A stretch of DNA of 64,000 bases from Streptomyces tendae (lineage in GTDB: Bacteria > Actinomycetota > Actinomycetes > Streptomycetales > Streptomycetaceae). Shown here piece after piece: positions 17,451 through 26,108 of the stretch (its first letter is position 1; the number at the start of each line of letters is the position of its first letter). Where the stretch lies: NCBI RefSeq assembly GCF_014650435.1, contig NZ_BMUY01000010.1, positions 248,001-312,000 of the forward strand. The letters are read 5' to 3'. The translations under genes and the position numbers were made by a program. The notes under the pieces are model-generated. The model made no database searches. It saw only the letters and a program-made list of their open reading frames with translations, and was not told where the DNA came from.

Positions 17451-18077
17451 TCAGCGCCCGCTCGGCTCCGACGGCGGGCGGGCGCCCCGCAGGAACTGCG
17501 CGACGGCGGTGTCGACGAGCCCGTCGAGCCGCTCCGCGTCGATCATCCGGCTGTTGACCATGGTGGTGATGCCCTGGACGGTGGCGTAGAGGATGATGCC
17601 GACCTCCTCCGGATCGCCCTCCTGCAGCGCGCCGTGTGCCTGGCCCTCCCTGATCAGGTCGGTCACCTGGCCGAACGCGGCGGCCGCCGCCCGCGCGACG
17701 TCGTCCGCTCCCGGTCGGTGCTTGCCGGAGTTCATCAGTTCGCAGAGCGCGGGATTCTCCGTCGCGAAGTGCGCGAACGCCACTACCGCGTCCCGCACCC
17801 GCGAAGGGAACGGGCGCTCGCCGCCGCCCTCGGCCAGCGCCGCACGCAGTACGGCGCCCAGGCGAACGAAGCCGGCCTCGGCGAGGGCGTCGAGCAGCGC
17901 CTGGCGATCCGCGAAATGCCGGCGCGGTGCGGCATGACTGACACCGATCTCCCTCGCGAGGTCCCGGAGGGAGAGCTGACCGGCGCCGCGTTCCCGCAGG
18001 CCGCGCTCCGCCGCGTCGAGGAGGGCGGAACGGAGATTGCCGTGGTGGTAGGGCCGCTGCGGGGAGGGGTCGGGCAT
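17451..18077 (-). CDS. TetR-family transcriptional regulator
   Basis: 208 residues from ATG 18077 (an ATG at 18089 is an alternative). The N-terminal helix-turn-helix is LSLRDLAREIGVSHAAPRRH (about 35-54), preceded by YHHGNLRSALLDAAERGL, a form typical of one TetR subgroup. The C-terminal helical domain (about 75-195) binds an unknown ligand. It is divergent from the SDR gene with 65 bp between starts, so it most likely represses that gene and itself from the shared spacer. Confidence 0.92.
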   Translation of the reverse strand: MPDPSPQRPYHHGNLRSALLDAAERGLRERGAGQLSLRDLAREIGVSHAAPRRHFADRQALLDALAEAGFVRLGAVLRAALAEGGGERPFPSRVRDAVVAFAHFATENPALCELMNSGKHRPGADDVARAAAAAFGQVTDLIREGQAHGALQEGDPEEVGIILYATVQGITTMVNSRMIDAERLDGLVDTAVAQFLRGARPPSEPSGR

Positions 18078-18107
18078 GCGGCCCAGCATACCGAGCCAAT
18101 GTTGTCA

Positions 18108-18136
18108 TTGACTACTGTGTTTCCAGTGTCTACATT
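18108..18136 (+). promoter_or_regulatory. consensus promoter for a leaderless SDR transcript; overlapping candidate TetR site
   Basis: TTGACT (18108-18113) and TACATT (18131-18136) are 17 nt apart, the ideal spacing. The ATG begins 7 nt after the -10 box, so the transcript is predicted to start at the A of the ATG. The spacer contains ACTG (18114-18117) and CAGT (18124-18127), an inverted repeat in the position expected of a repressor site. Confidence 0.7.
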
Positions 18137-18142
18137 GACGTC

Positions 18143-19021
18143 ATGTCCGCTTCCAGTCCGCCCAAGAAGGAACTCGTCGTCGTCTCCGGGGCCTCGACGG
18201 GCATCGGAGCCGCGACGGCCCGCGCGCTCGCCTCGACGGGCCACCACGTCCTCGCCGGTGTCCGCACCGACGCCGAGGCCGACGCGATCCGTGCCGCGGG
18301 CGTCGAACCGGTCGTCCTGGACATCACCGTTCCCCGGCACATCGACGCGCTCGCGCGGCGCATCGCCGACGACCCCGAGGGACGCGCACTCCGCGCCCTG
18401 ATCAACAACGCGGGCATCGAGGTCAACGCACCCGTCGAGGTGCTACCGCTGGAGAAGTGGCGCGAACAGTTCGAGGTCAACCTCTTCGGACACATCGCCG
18501 TCATCCAGAAACTGCTGCCGTTCCTGCGGCGGAGCCGGGGCCGGATCGTCAACATCAGCTCGGTCGGCGGAGTGGCCGCGCTCCCGATCTTCGGTGCGTA
18601 CGCCGGGACGAAGTTCGCCCTCGAAGCCGCGAGCGACGCCCTGCGCCGGGAGGTCAAGGACCAGGGCGTCCAGGTGGTGGTGGTCCAGCCGGGCGGGGTG
18701 CGCACCGACATGGCCGCCCACAGCGGGGACATCTCCCTGGGACTCGCCGACGCGATGAGCCCGGAACACCAGCGCCTCTACGGAGACCTGGTCAGATCGA
18801 CGGTCGCCTCGAACACCGCCTTCCTGAAACGCGCCCTGCCCGCGGCGAAGGCCGGTGCGAGGATCGCCGTGGTGGCCACCACCGCCCGGCCGCGAACGAG
18901 ATACACCCTCGGTCGGGACGCCGCGCTCACCGTCCCCCTCGCCCGCCTGCTCCCCGACCGCCTGATGGACCGGGTGCTCGCGGCCAGTCACCGGTCCCGG
19001 CGCCCGGCAAGGACCCCCTGA
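18143..19021 (+). CDS. SDR-family NAD(P)-dependent oxidoreductase
   Basis: 292 residues, classical short-chain dehydrogenase. The cofactor loop is SGASTGIG (about 15-22), followed by NNAGIEVN. The catalytic set is the Ser in INISSVGG with Tyr/Lys in YAGTK. The Arg at GVRTD after the second strand suggests NADP rather than NAD (inference). The C-terminal about 40 residues are Arg-rich. The predicted mRNA has no leader. The divergent TetR gene is the likely repressor; the substrate is unknown. Confidence 0.93.
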   Translation: MSASSPPKKELVVVSGASTGIGAATARALASTGHHVLAGVRTDAEADAIRAAGVEPVVLDITVPRHIDALARRIADDPEGRALRALINNAGIEVNAPVEVLPLEKWREQFEVNLFGHIAVIQKLLPFLRRSRGRIVNISSVGGVAALPIFGAYAGTKFALEAASDALRREVKDQGVQVVVVQPGGVRTDMAAHSGDISLGLADAMSPEHQRLYGDLVRSTVASNTAFLKRALPAAKAGARIAVVATTARPRTRYTLGRDAALTVPLARLLPDRLMDRVLAASHRSRRPARTP

Positions 19022-19035
19022 TCGCGACCGGTGCG

Positions 19036-19350
19036 CTACGCCGTGAAGGCCGCCACCGTGTCAAGCCCCGCCTGCCGCAGCGTCCGGTGGACCGACGGGC
19101 GGGCTCCCCGCACGGTGAGGGCGACCGGCTCCGGCGTCCGGGTCACCGTCCGCAGCAGCGCGTAGGCGCAGGCCAGGTCGATGTGGTCCAGTCCGGTCAT
19201 GTCCAGGGTCCAGGCCCCCGGCTCCCGCAGCCGCGGGTCGAGCAGCAGCTCCTCCAGCACGCCCAGGGCGTGGGCGTCCAGGTCCCCTGCGAAGGCCAGC
19301 ACCGCGTGCCGCTCGTCGACCTCGGCGATCCTCACGGGTGCGTCCGTCAC
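19036..19350 (-). CDS. STAS-domain anti-sigma factor antagonist
   Basis: 104 residues, GTG start with GAGGAGGCTGTC just upstream. The STAS pattern is clear: a beta start (VLAFAGDLDAHALGVLEELL), LDMTGLDHIDLACAYALLRT where the phosphorylatable Ser/Thr usually sits, then VRGARPSVHRTLRQAGLD. The usual Ser is replaced here by a Leu-Ala-Cys-Ala context, so phospho-switching as in RsbV may not apply. Partners would be HATPase-type anti-sigma kinases; two lone HATPase genes occur elsewhere in the window, but none is adjacent. Confidence 0.88.
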   Translation of the reverse strand: MTDAPVRIAEVDERHAVLAFAGDLDAHALGVLEELLLDPRLREPGAWTLDMTGLDHIDLACAYALLRTVTRTPEPVALTVRGARPSVHRTLRQAGLDTVAAFTA

Positions 19351-19500
19351 GACAGCCTCCTCGATGGGTCAGTGCGTGCGTGGCGTGCGTCGTCTCCATT
19401 GTCCCCCAGTCGACGCGGCAGCGGCGGCCCGGAATAGATCCCGGCGGCATGGCGCTGTGTCTTGAGCGGTACGAGAGTGCGGCGAAGGGCTGGTGGGCGC

Positions 19501-21018
19501 ATGCGGTCAGGCCAGACGAACCCCGTGGTCAGGACGGTCCACGGCGCGGTACGCGGCAGGTACGAGCACGGCGTCGCCGTCTTTCGCGGCATCCCGTACG
19601 CAGCGCCGCCCTTCGGTCCGGGCCGCTTCCGCCCGCCCGTACCCCCCGAGCCCTGGGACGGCGTCCGCGACGCGGGCTCCTTCGGCCCCACGGCCCCGAA
19701 ACCGCCGTACTCCGAGGCATTCGCCCAGTACCTCTCCGACCCGGCGATCCCCGGCGACGACTGCCTGAACCTCAACGTCTGGACCCCCGAGCCCGGCCCC
19801 GGCGCCCGCCTGCCGGTCCTGGTCTGGCTGCACGGCGGCGCCCTGACCAGGGGATCCTCCGCCGTACCGGTCTACGACGGCCACACCTTCGCCCGCGACG
19901 GCGTGGTCTGCGTGTCGATCAACTACCGACTGGGTGTGGAGGGCTACGGCCTGTTCCCGGACGCCCCCGCCAACGCCGGACTGCGCGACCAGATCGCCGC
20001 CCTCCAGTGGGTGCGGGACTCCATCGCGGCCTTCGGCGGCGACCCGGACCGGGTCACCGTCGCCGGCCAGTCCGCGGGCGCCATCAGCACCGGCGCGCTC
20101 CTCGCCGCGCCCGCGGCCCAGGGGCTCTTCCGGCGGGCCGTGCTCCAGAGCGGCGCACCCGAGGCATCCGACCGCGACAAGGTGCGGCGCATGGTCCGCC
20201 GGATGGCCTCCCGCCTGAAGATCCCCGCCACCGCCGAGGCGTTCGCCGCCGCCGACCGCGGCCAGCTGCTACGGGCCCAGGCCGAGGTGGGCCGCTTCAG
20301 CAGCCCCGTACTGGGCGGTCCCGGCTTCGGCCTCGTCGTCGACGGCGACGTGCTGCCCCGTGATCCGCTGGAGGCGCTCGTCGACGGCGGCGCGGCACCT
20401 GGCGTCGACCTCATGATGGGCTGGACCCGCGACGAGTACCGGCTCTGGCTGGTCCCCGGCGGCCTGCTCGAACGCGTCGACCGGCTCGGCGCGGTGGCCC
20501 TCGCGGGCGCCCGCGCCCGCTGCCACTGCGGTAACGAGGTGGTCCGCGGCTACCGCGCGGCGCGCCCCGACGCGGGAGCCGCCGAAATCGTGGGCCAGCT
20601 CGTCACCGACCACCTGCTGCGCATCCCGATGCACCGCCTGGCCGACGCGCGGCCCGCCTCCTCGCACGTCTACGAGTTCGCCTGGCCGTCCAACCTGCCC
20701 GACCTCGGCGCCTGCCACGCCCTGGAACTGGGCTTCGTCTTCGACTCCGGCGACGGCCCCGACGCGCGCAGACTCGCGGGCGAGGGCGCTCCGCAGGACT
20801 TGGCCGACGCGATGCACGGGGCGTGGGTGCGGTTCGTGGAGTCCGGCGACCCCGGGTGGCAGGCGTGGGACGCCGCGCATCCCGTACGGGTCTTCGGCGA
20901 CGGCGCCCCGTACACGGCCCACGGCCCGCTGGACGCCGAGTACGACCTGTGGAAGGCCGACGTCACCGTGCCCCGAACGCCCCGAGGAACGCGGCCCAGG
21001 CGCCTGGTCCGACGGTGA
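19501..21018 (+). CDS. type B carboxylesterase
   Basis: 505 residues from ATG 19501 (GAAGGG about 11 nt upstream). Carboxylesterase/cholinesterase family landmarks are VFRGIPYAAPP, the EDCLNLN-type motif as DDCLNLNVWTPE, oxyanion WLHGGAL and the nucleophile Ser191 in AGQSAGAIS. The usual Glu before Ser is Gln. The His region lies in GACHALELGFVF. No signal peptide is seen, so it is intracellular; it hydrolyses carboxyl esters of unknown identity. Its last 56 bp overlap the convergent DUF397 gene. Confidence 0.92.
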   Translation: MRSGQTNPVVRTVHGAVRGRYEHGVAVFRGIPYAAPPFGPGRFRPPVPPEPWDGVRDAGSFGPTAPKPPYSEAFAQYLSDPAIPGDDCLNLNVWTPEPGPGARLPVLVWLHGGALTRGSSAVPVYDGHTFARDGVVCVSINYRLGVEGYGLFPDAPANAGLRDQIAALQWVRDSIAAFGGDPDRVTVAGQSAGAISTGALLAAPAAQGLFRRAVLQSGAPEASDRDKVRRMVRRMASRLKIPATAEAFAAADRGQLLRAQAEVGRFSSPVLGGPGFGLVVDGDVLPRDPLEALVDGGAAPGVDLMMGWTRDEYRLWLVPGGLLERVDRLGAVALAGARARCHCGNEVVRGYRAARPDAGAAEIVGQLVTDHLLRIPMHRLADARPASSHVYEFAWPSNLPDLGACHALELGFVFDSGDGPDARRLAGEGAPQDLADAMHGAWVRFVESGDPGWQAWDAAHPVRVFGDGAPYTAHGPLDAEYDLWKADVTVPRTPRGTRPRRLVRR

Positions 21019-21145
21019 CGTGTCCCTGCGGGGCTTTGGAGTCGCGGATGTGGATGGCGGTGGGTTCTTGGGCGACCTCGATGCAGTTGCCGCCGTCGCT
21101 TCCGCTGTAGCTCGACTTGAACCATCGAAGTGCGCTGCCGCTCAT
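20963..21145 (-). CDS. DUF397 protein
   Basis: 60 residues: LRWFKSSYSGSDGGNCIEVA followed by IHIRDSKAPQGHVTVGPGAW is the complete DUF397 pattern. These small actinomycete proteins are almost always encoded beside an XRE regulator with a DUF5753-type domain and probably act with it, as in the WhiJ and AbaA loci of S. coelicolor. Its ATG overlaps the XRE stop (ATGA, 21142-21145), so it is coupled. The 3' end runs 56 bp into the convergent carboxylesterase gene. Confidence 0.93.
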   Translation of the reverse strand: MSGSALRWFKSSYSGSDGGNCIEVAQEPTAIHIRDSKAPQGHVTVGPGAWAAFLGAFGAR

Positions 21146-21960
21146 TGGTCTCCTAGTAGACGGTCCAGAAAGTCCCTCGAGTCCTCAGGGGTGAGGGCCT
21201 GTGACCGCAGCATCGCACACCTCTGCGTAAGGATGGCCACCTCGTCGGGAGCAGCGATCAGTTGGCTGCCCCGCTGCGTTTCCGTGTAGGCGAGCCGTTG
21301 GTGATCAGGTGTCTCCAGGAGCACGAACGGCCCGTCCAGTGCCGCATGGGCAGTGCGTGCCAGCGGCAGAATCTGAATCGCGAGGTTCGGGAGTTCGCAG
21401 TATTCCCGCAGATGGCGAACCTGTTGCAGGAACACCGCCTTGCCGCCCAAGTGGTCTCGCAGCACTGCCTCCCAGATGACGAAGCAAGTGATGGGCGGGT
21501 CCTTCCGGTGGAAGAGAGCCTGGCGCTCGACACGAGCCATCACGTGACGTTCGACCTCGTCGTCCTCAAGGGCGGGGATGCGGCTGCGGAACACCGCTCG
21601 GGCGTAGCCCTCGGTCTGAAGCAGCCCTGGCAACACCTGGTTCTCGTAGGAGGAGATGACGATTGCCTCCCGCTCCCTGTCCAGGAACTCCTCCGCCCAC
21701 AGCGGGACCAGGTCCACCTCCGGCATCTTGCTCAGCGCGATCGACAACGCCCCCTTGGTCCCCAGGAGTTCGTCGAGCTGCTCGGCGAGGTCCGGTTTCA
21801 GTGGCCGTCGGCCCTGTTCGATCGAGGCGATCTGCTGCTCGCCGATGACGAAGCGCTCGCCCAGGGAGCGTTGGGTGTGCCCCGCCGCCTGTCGGTAGAG
21901 GGCGAGCAGCGCGCCCACCATCTTCATCGCGGAGGCGTTCCTCCGTGTCGTCGTGCCCAT
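21142..21960 (-). CDS. XRE-family regulator with DUF5753 (Scr1-type) domain
   Basis: 272 residues from the ATG at 21960; the frame upstream of it is unlikely to be translated. The N-terminal helix-turn-helix is HTQRSLGERFVIGEQQIASI (about 22-41), followed by a larger DUF5753 domain (about 90-265; EAIVISSYENQVLPGLLQTE, then LRDHLGGKAVFLQQVRHL). This is the WhiJ-like architecture of Streptomyces developmental regulators. It is coupled to DUF397 downstream and divergent from a HATPase gene, giving the three-gene set known from abaA/whiJ loci. The target genes are unknown. Confidence 0.94.
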   Translation of the reverse strand: MGTTTRRNASAMKMVGALLALYRQAAGHTQRSLGERFVIGEQQIASIEQGRRPLKPDLAEQLDELLGTKGALSIALSKMPEVDLVPLWAEEFLDREREAIVISSYENQVLPGLLQTEGYARAVFRSRIPALEDDEVERHVMARVERQALFHRKDPPITCFVIWEAVLRDHLGGKAVFLQQVRHLREYCELPNLAIQILPLARTAHAALDGPFVLLETPDHQRLAYTETQRGSQLIAAPDEVAILTQRCAMLRSQALTPEDSRDFLDRLLGDQ

Positions 21961-22042
21961 GAGGTCGAACTCCCCACCCGCGCGCGTACGTTCACCAACG
22001 CGCACCCGTACAGACCGGCTGTACGGCCATGCGCACTGTCCC

Positions 22043-22489
22043 ATGATGACCACGGAGCGTGACCCTCGTCACGTGAACAACGAAACTCCACCCCCGCCCC
22101 CACGCGAGCGCTTCTACCGCCGTGAGCGCCGGTCCGTCCCCGCCGCGCGGGCGTTCGCGAGGGAGACGCTCGCCGACTGGGGCGTGCGCGGGCGCGCGGA
22201 CGACGTGGTGCTGTGCGTCAGCGAACTGGCGACCAACGCCCTGCTGCACGGTGTACCGCCCGGCCGGGGCTTCCTGCTGAGGCTCGGGCTGCTGCCCTGC
22301 GGGGACGGCGTACGCGTCGAGGTCCACGACAGCGGGGACGGCGTACCGGCGGTGCCCCTGGACCCGGACGGGTCGGACGAGGGCGGGCGCGGACTGCTGC
22401 TGGTGTCGGAGCTGGCGGACAAGTGGGGTGTGACGGAGCGGGAGCCCGGCAAGGTCGTGTGGTTCGAGTGCGGTGTCCCGGCGGACTGA
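22043..22489 (+). CDS. ATP-binding protein, RsbW-like HATPase (AbaA/WhiJ-locus type)
   Basis: 148 residues from ATG 22043; ATG 22046 or a GTG at 22073 are alternatives. The single domain is a GHKL ATPase: the N box VLCVSELATNALLHG, the G1 box VEVHDSGDGVP and the G2 box GGRGLLLVSELADKWG. It has no histidine-kinase dimerisation domain. In S. coelicolor such proteins are anti-sigma-like partners in XRE/DUF397 clusters. It is divergent from the XRE gene with 83 bp between starts. Confidence 0.92.
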   Translation: MMTTERDPRHVNNETPPPPPRERFYRRERRSVPAARAFARETLADWGVRGRADDVVLCVSELATNALLHGVPPGRGFLLRLGLLPCGDGVRVEVHDSGDGVPAVPLDPDGSDEGGRGLLLVSELADKWGVTEREPGKVVWFECGVPAD

Positions 22490-22504
22490 CGGGGCACACC
22501 CGTC
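22488..22504. terminator. short hairpin between convergent HATPase and PBP4 genes
   Basis: GACGGG, a GCACA loop and CCCGTC form a 6-bp stem directly on the HATPase stop codon. It is a modest terminator candidate. Confidence 0.4.
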
Positions 22505-22554
22505 TGCCCTCGGGGGCCTTCACCGGATCTCCACGCTCCGTCAGGTGCGACGCG

Positions 22555-23910
22555 TCAGGCCCAGCAGCCGTTCACGGTCGCGGCGAGGCCGTCCATGGCG
22601 TCCTTGATGTCGCTCGGGTCGGCCGTCGAGTTGTTCTCGATGAAGGAGAAGATCCGCCAGTCGCCGTCGTCGGTCCGGGTGACACCGCTCAGGGCGATGG
22701 CACCGGTGAGCGTGCCGGTCTTGGCGTGCACCTTGCCGACGGCGCACTCGGAGTTGGGGTCGTCGAAGCGCCCCCACTCCGGGCCGAGGCTGGCCCCGGC
22801 CTCGCCGGCGACCGGCAGCCCCTCCAGGATCGAGCCCAGGGCGGGGGACTCCGTGATCGCGTCGAGGAGCTGCGCGAGCGTCGCGGCCGGGATGCGGTCG
22901 GCACGGGAGAGGCCGCTGCCGTCGTGCATCTCGAAGTTGTCGAGGGAGATGCCGTACGAGCTGAGCACCTGGCGGACCAGTTCGACGCCGCCCTCGAAGG
23001 TGGCGGGCTTGCCCAGCTCCACGGCGGTCATCCGCAGCAGGGTCTCGGCGATGTTGTTGTCGCTGGTCTTGAGCATCGTCTTGACGATGTCCGACAGGGG
23101 CGCCGACTTGTGCTGCGCCACCGGCACGTCGGACTGCTTCGCCGTCGTACGGCCCACCTCGCCGGTGACGGTGACGCCCTGTTCGGCGAGCTTCTTCGCG
23201 AAGACCTTGCCCGCGTCGATCGACGTGTCCTGGACGGCGGCACCGTCGACGACGAGGGAACGGACCGGCGCGATCTCGGTGGGGTAGTAGCCCTCGTTCC
23301 AGCCCTCGGCGAGGCTCGGGTCGGCGAACAGGCTGTCGTCCACCCGGACCTGGACGTCGGTCCGGCCCGCCGCCTTGAGCCCGTCGGCGGCGGTCCTGGC
23401 CAGCTCGGCCACGTCCTCGCTCGTGAGGGTGCGGTCACCGCCGCCGACGAGGGTGAGGGTGCCCTCGCCGTACACGACCTTGGTGGTGAACTCGTGGTTC
23501 GCGCCCAGCAGCGTCAGGGCGGTGGTGGCCGTGGCGAGCTTGGCGTTGGAGGCCGGCATGAGGGCGGTGGAGCCGTTGTGGTCCCACAGGGCGGTGTCCG
23601 AGTCGGCGTCGAGCACGACGCCGCTGACGTCGGTGCCCAGACGCTCGTCCGCGAGGCGCTCGTTGAGGTTCTTGACCAGCTGCGCGTCGTCGGCGGCGAG
23701 GTCGTCGACCGAGATGCCCTGCGGCTGTGCGGCGGTGTCGTCGGCGGCGAAGGCCGAGGTCCCGGCCAGGGTGGCGGAGGCCACGGGCACGGCCATGGCG
23801 AGCACGAGGGCCCGGCGTGCGCCGACGCGGCTCACTCTCGCCTTGCGGTGCCTGCGCCGTCCGCCCGGGGTGAAGGTGTGAGTGGGGGTTTCGTCTGGCG
23901 TACCAGTCAT
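22555..23910 (-). CDS. dacB: D-alanyl-D-alanine carboxypeptidase/endopeptidase (PBP4, S13 family)
   Basis: 451 residues. A long Arg-rich N-region and hydrophobic helix (about 34-56, ending TSAFAA) is a signal peptide, so the enzyme acts on the wall. The three penicillin-binding motifs are present: SNAK with nucleophile Ser121, SDN in KTSDNNIAETL, and KTG in HAKTGTLTGAIALSG. This is PBP4/DacB, which trims or cleaves D-Ala crosslinks in peptidoglycan. The gene is alone on its strand. The upstream spacer to the next gene (about 190 bp) is relatively AT-rich. Confidence 0.95.
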   Translation of the reverse strand: MTGTPDETPTHTFTPGGRRRHRKARVSRVGARRALVLAMAVPVASATLAGTSAFAADDTAAQPQGISVDDLAADDAQLVKNLNERLADERLGTDVSGVVLDADSDTALWDHNGSTALMPASNAKLATATTALTLLGANHEFTTKVVYGEGTLTLVGGGDRTLTSEDVAELARTAADGLKAAGRTDVQVRVDDSLFADPSLAEGWNEGYYPTEIAPVRSLVVDGAAVQDTSIDAGKVFAKKLAEQGVTVTGEVGRTTAKQSDVPVAQHKSAPLSDIVKTMLKTSDNNIAETLLRMTAVELGKPATFEGGVELVRQVLSSYGISLDNFEMHDGSGLSRADRIPAATLAQLLDAITESPALGSILEGLPVAGEAGASLGPEWGRFDDPNSECAVGKVHAKTGTLTGAIALSGVTRTDDGDWRIFSFIENNSTADPSDIKDAMDGLAATVNGCWA

Positions 23911-24102
23911 GAAGTGAAGTCCAAAGATCGGTTACTTCGTTCTGTGGGGGTGAAGCGTTGGGCACGCTACCAGCCGTCATATGAAGGGCTGGGACGAAAA
24001 TTGACGGGGTGTGAACGTCTTGCGACCGAATGACGGAACGGCTGTCCGAGCGAGGTCGTGACGGGGGTTCCGCCGCTGCCGAACGGGCAGTCCCCTTGCC
24101 CC

Positions 24103-24699
24103 TCAGTTCCCCGGGGTGCGGGTCCTCGGGGCATCACCCCGCCAGCGGGCGCGCAGCACCGTGCCCCCGGCCACCGCCAGACCCACCACCACCGCGGCGG
24201 CGATGACCCGGCCCAGCCCCGAGCCGGTCCCGGTCACCGGTACGGCCGCCGCTGCCGCCACCACACCCGCACCCGCGCAGGCCGCGGCCGCCTCGCCCCA
24301 CACCCGGGCGGTGCCGCGCCCCGACCGCCACGGCCAGGTCTCACTGGTCACCAGGTAGGCGACCAGCAGCACGACCACACCGGCGCCCTCCCACCAGGCG
24401 GGCTCCTCGAAGGCCGCGATCACCACGACGCCCCCGGCCAGCAGCGTCGTGCGGTGGCGCAGCAGCCGGTAGGACCACCAGACGGCCTCCACCGAAGGGC
24501 GCCGGTCCAGCGAGGGCGCCGCCCACACCGCGAAGGCGACCGCGCAGACGAACGGCACCGCGTCCCCTGCCGTCCCCACCGTCGCCCACGGCCGCCACGC
24601 CATCACGACGGCCGCCACCGCGAGCGCCCGCACCGGCACGGTGCCGATCCAGTAACCGAGGTACTCCCGCAGGCCGACCCGCGTGTCCGGCGCCGTCAT
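24103..24699 (-). CDS. membrane protein, last gene of the MoxR/DUF58 operon
   Basis: 198 residues from ATG 24699, which overlaps the DUF58 stop (ATGA). Hydrophobic segments lie at about 23-42, 45-65, 82-100, 103-120 and 135-175, so it is an integral membrane protein. No family was recognised. Its position at the end of the DUF4129-MoxR-DUF58 operon suggests it belongs to the same envelope-linked assembly. Confidence 0.82.
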   Translation of the reverse strand: MTAPDTRVGLREYLGYWIGTVPVRALAVAAVVMAWRPWATVGTAGDAVPFVCAVAFAVWAAPSLDRRPSVEAVWWSYRLLRHRTTLLAGGVVVIAAFEEPAWWEGAGVVVLLVAYLVTSETWPWRSGRGTARVWGEAAAACAGAGVVAAAAAVPVTGTGSGLGRVIAAAVVVGLAVAGGTVLRARWRGDAPRTRTPGN

Positions 24700-26108
24700 C
24701 GGGCCCGCCCCCTTCCGCCGACCCGCCCCGACAGCAGCGGCGCCAGCGCCAGATCCAACGACTCGCCCTCGGTGTGCCGCAGTACCGGCACCCCGCTGTC
24801 CCGCAGGGCGAACCGCATCGCGTCGCGCTCCGCCCGCCACAGCCGCAGCCCCAACTCGCCCGCCTCGTCGCCCGGCTCCACCACCGGGTCCCCGCTCGGT
24901 ATCTCCACGACGACCGGTCGGCGCCCCCGCGCCTGGAGGTCCCGCAGCACCTGAAGGATCCGTGCGTCGCTGAGCGGGGTGAACACGTACACCAGGGCGC
25001 CCTCCGGCAGCGCGGGCGGCGGGACCCGCTCCAGACCGTCGCCGCCGAAGGAGCGGTCCTTGCGGACGTCGAGGACGCTCTCCACGATGCGGTAGAACGC
25101 GGCATCCCCGGTGCCCGGCGCCAGCCACCGGGTGGTGCCGCCGGTCGAGACGACCCCCACCCGGTTGTGGGTGCGCAGATACGCCCGGGCGAGCCCGGCG
25201 GCCGCCCGTACCGTCTCGTCCAGGGACGACAGCCCGGTCACCGGGTCGGCGACGTCCCCGAACGCGTCGATCAGCATCACCGTGTCGGCGGCCCGCTCGG
25301 CCGCGAACCGGTGCAGCTGCACCGACCCGCGCCGGGTCGTCGACGGCCAGTGGATGCGCCGCTGCCGCTCCCCGGGGACCCAGGGCCCCACGCCGATGAC
25401 CTCGACGCCCTCCCCGGACTGCGGCGAGGCGTGCTCGCCGAGCCGCTGCGGCAGCCGTACCGGGATCGGCGTGAACCGGGCCTGCGTGGCGCGCGGAAAG
25501 ACGGACACCTCGGCCGCCACGACCCGCACGGTGCGGCGCACGGTGCCGCCGGGGTCGTACACGTCGACGTCCACCGGACCGAGCGACCAGCGGCCCCAGC
25601 GCAGCGCCGTGTGGCGCAGTGTCACCGTGGACGGGCCGACGACGACCTCGTCGAGGCGCAGGCCGGGGCCGAGCGTGACGCCGGGGTCCAGGCGCACGGC
25701 GTCGCCGTCGTGGGCCACCGCTATGCGGACCGTGACCGTGTCGCCCTCGAAGCAGCGACCCGGCTCCACGGTCGCCGACGTCTCGATGCGGCGGGCGTGG
25801 GCACGGGGCAGCGCGAGCGCGAGCAGCACCAGCGGTGCCGCCGCGAGCGCCAGCAGCCAGGCCCGGCCGGTGAGCAGCGCGGCGGCGAGCGCCACGGCGG
25901 CCACGGTCAGCAGCCGCAGCGTGCGCTCACTGGGACGCAGGCCGCCGGGCGGCGGGGGCGGCGGCTGCGTCGGGGAGGTACGGCCCTCCAGGGCGCGGAC
26001 CACCGCCGCGTCCGGCCGGCGTGCGGGATCCGGCACGGCACCCGGTGCCGGTGCCGGTGCCGCTTCCGGTCGCGGTGCGGCTGCCGGTCGGGGTGCGGGC
26101 GCGGTCAC
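24696..26108 (-). CDS. DUF58 protein (MoxR-associated, vWA-like)
   Basis: 470 residues from the GTG at 26108, whose GTGA overlaps the MoxR stop. The frame remains open far upstream (to 27335) only because of GC bias; the start is set by the overlap. After a Pro/Ala-rich tail (1-55), two membrane helices (about 62-100) and a beta-rich region lead to the DUF58 signature GVGPWVPGERQRRIHWPSTT near residues 240-260. A vWA-like metal-site fold follows (MLIDAFGDVADP, then VYVFTPLSDARI). Such proteins work with MoxR chaperones, probably in maturing a membrane complex. Confidence 0.93.
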   Translation of the reverse strand: MTAPAPRPAAAPRPEAAPAPAPGAVPDPARRPDAAVVRALEGRTSPTQPPPPPPGGLRPSERTLRLLTVAAVALAAALLTGRAWLLALAAAPLVLLALALPRAHARRIETSATVEPGRCFEGDTVTVRIAVAHDGDAVRLDPGVTLGPGLRLDEVVVGPSTVTLRHTALRWGRWSLGPVDVDVYDPGGTVRRTVRVVAAEVSVFPRATQARFTPIPVRLPQRLGEHASPQSGEGVEVIGVGPWVPGERQRRIHWPSTTRRGSVQLHRFAAERAADTVMLIDAFGDVADPVTGLSSLDETVRAAAGLARAYLRTHNRVGVVSTGGTTRWLAPGTGDAAFYRIVESVLDVRKDRSFGGDGLERVPPPALPEGALVYVFTPLSDARILQVLRDLQARGRRPVVVEIPSGDPVVEPGDEAGELGLRLWRAERDAMRFALRDSGVPVLRHTEGESLDLALAPLLSGRVGGRGRAR

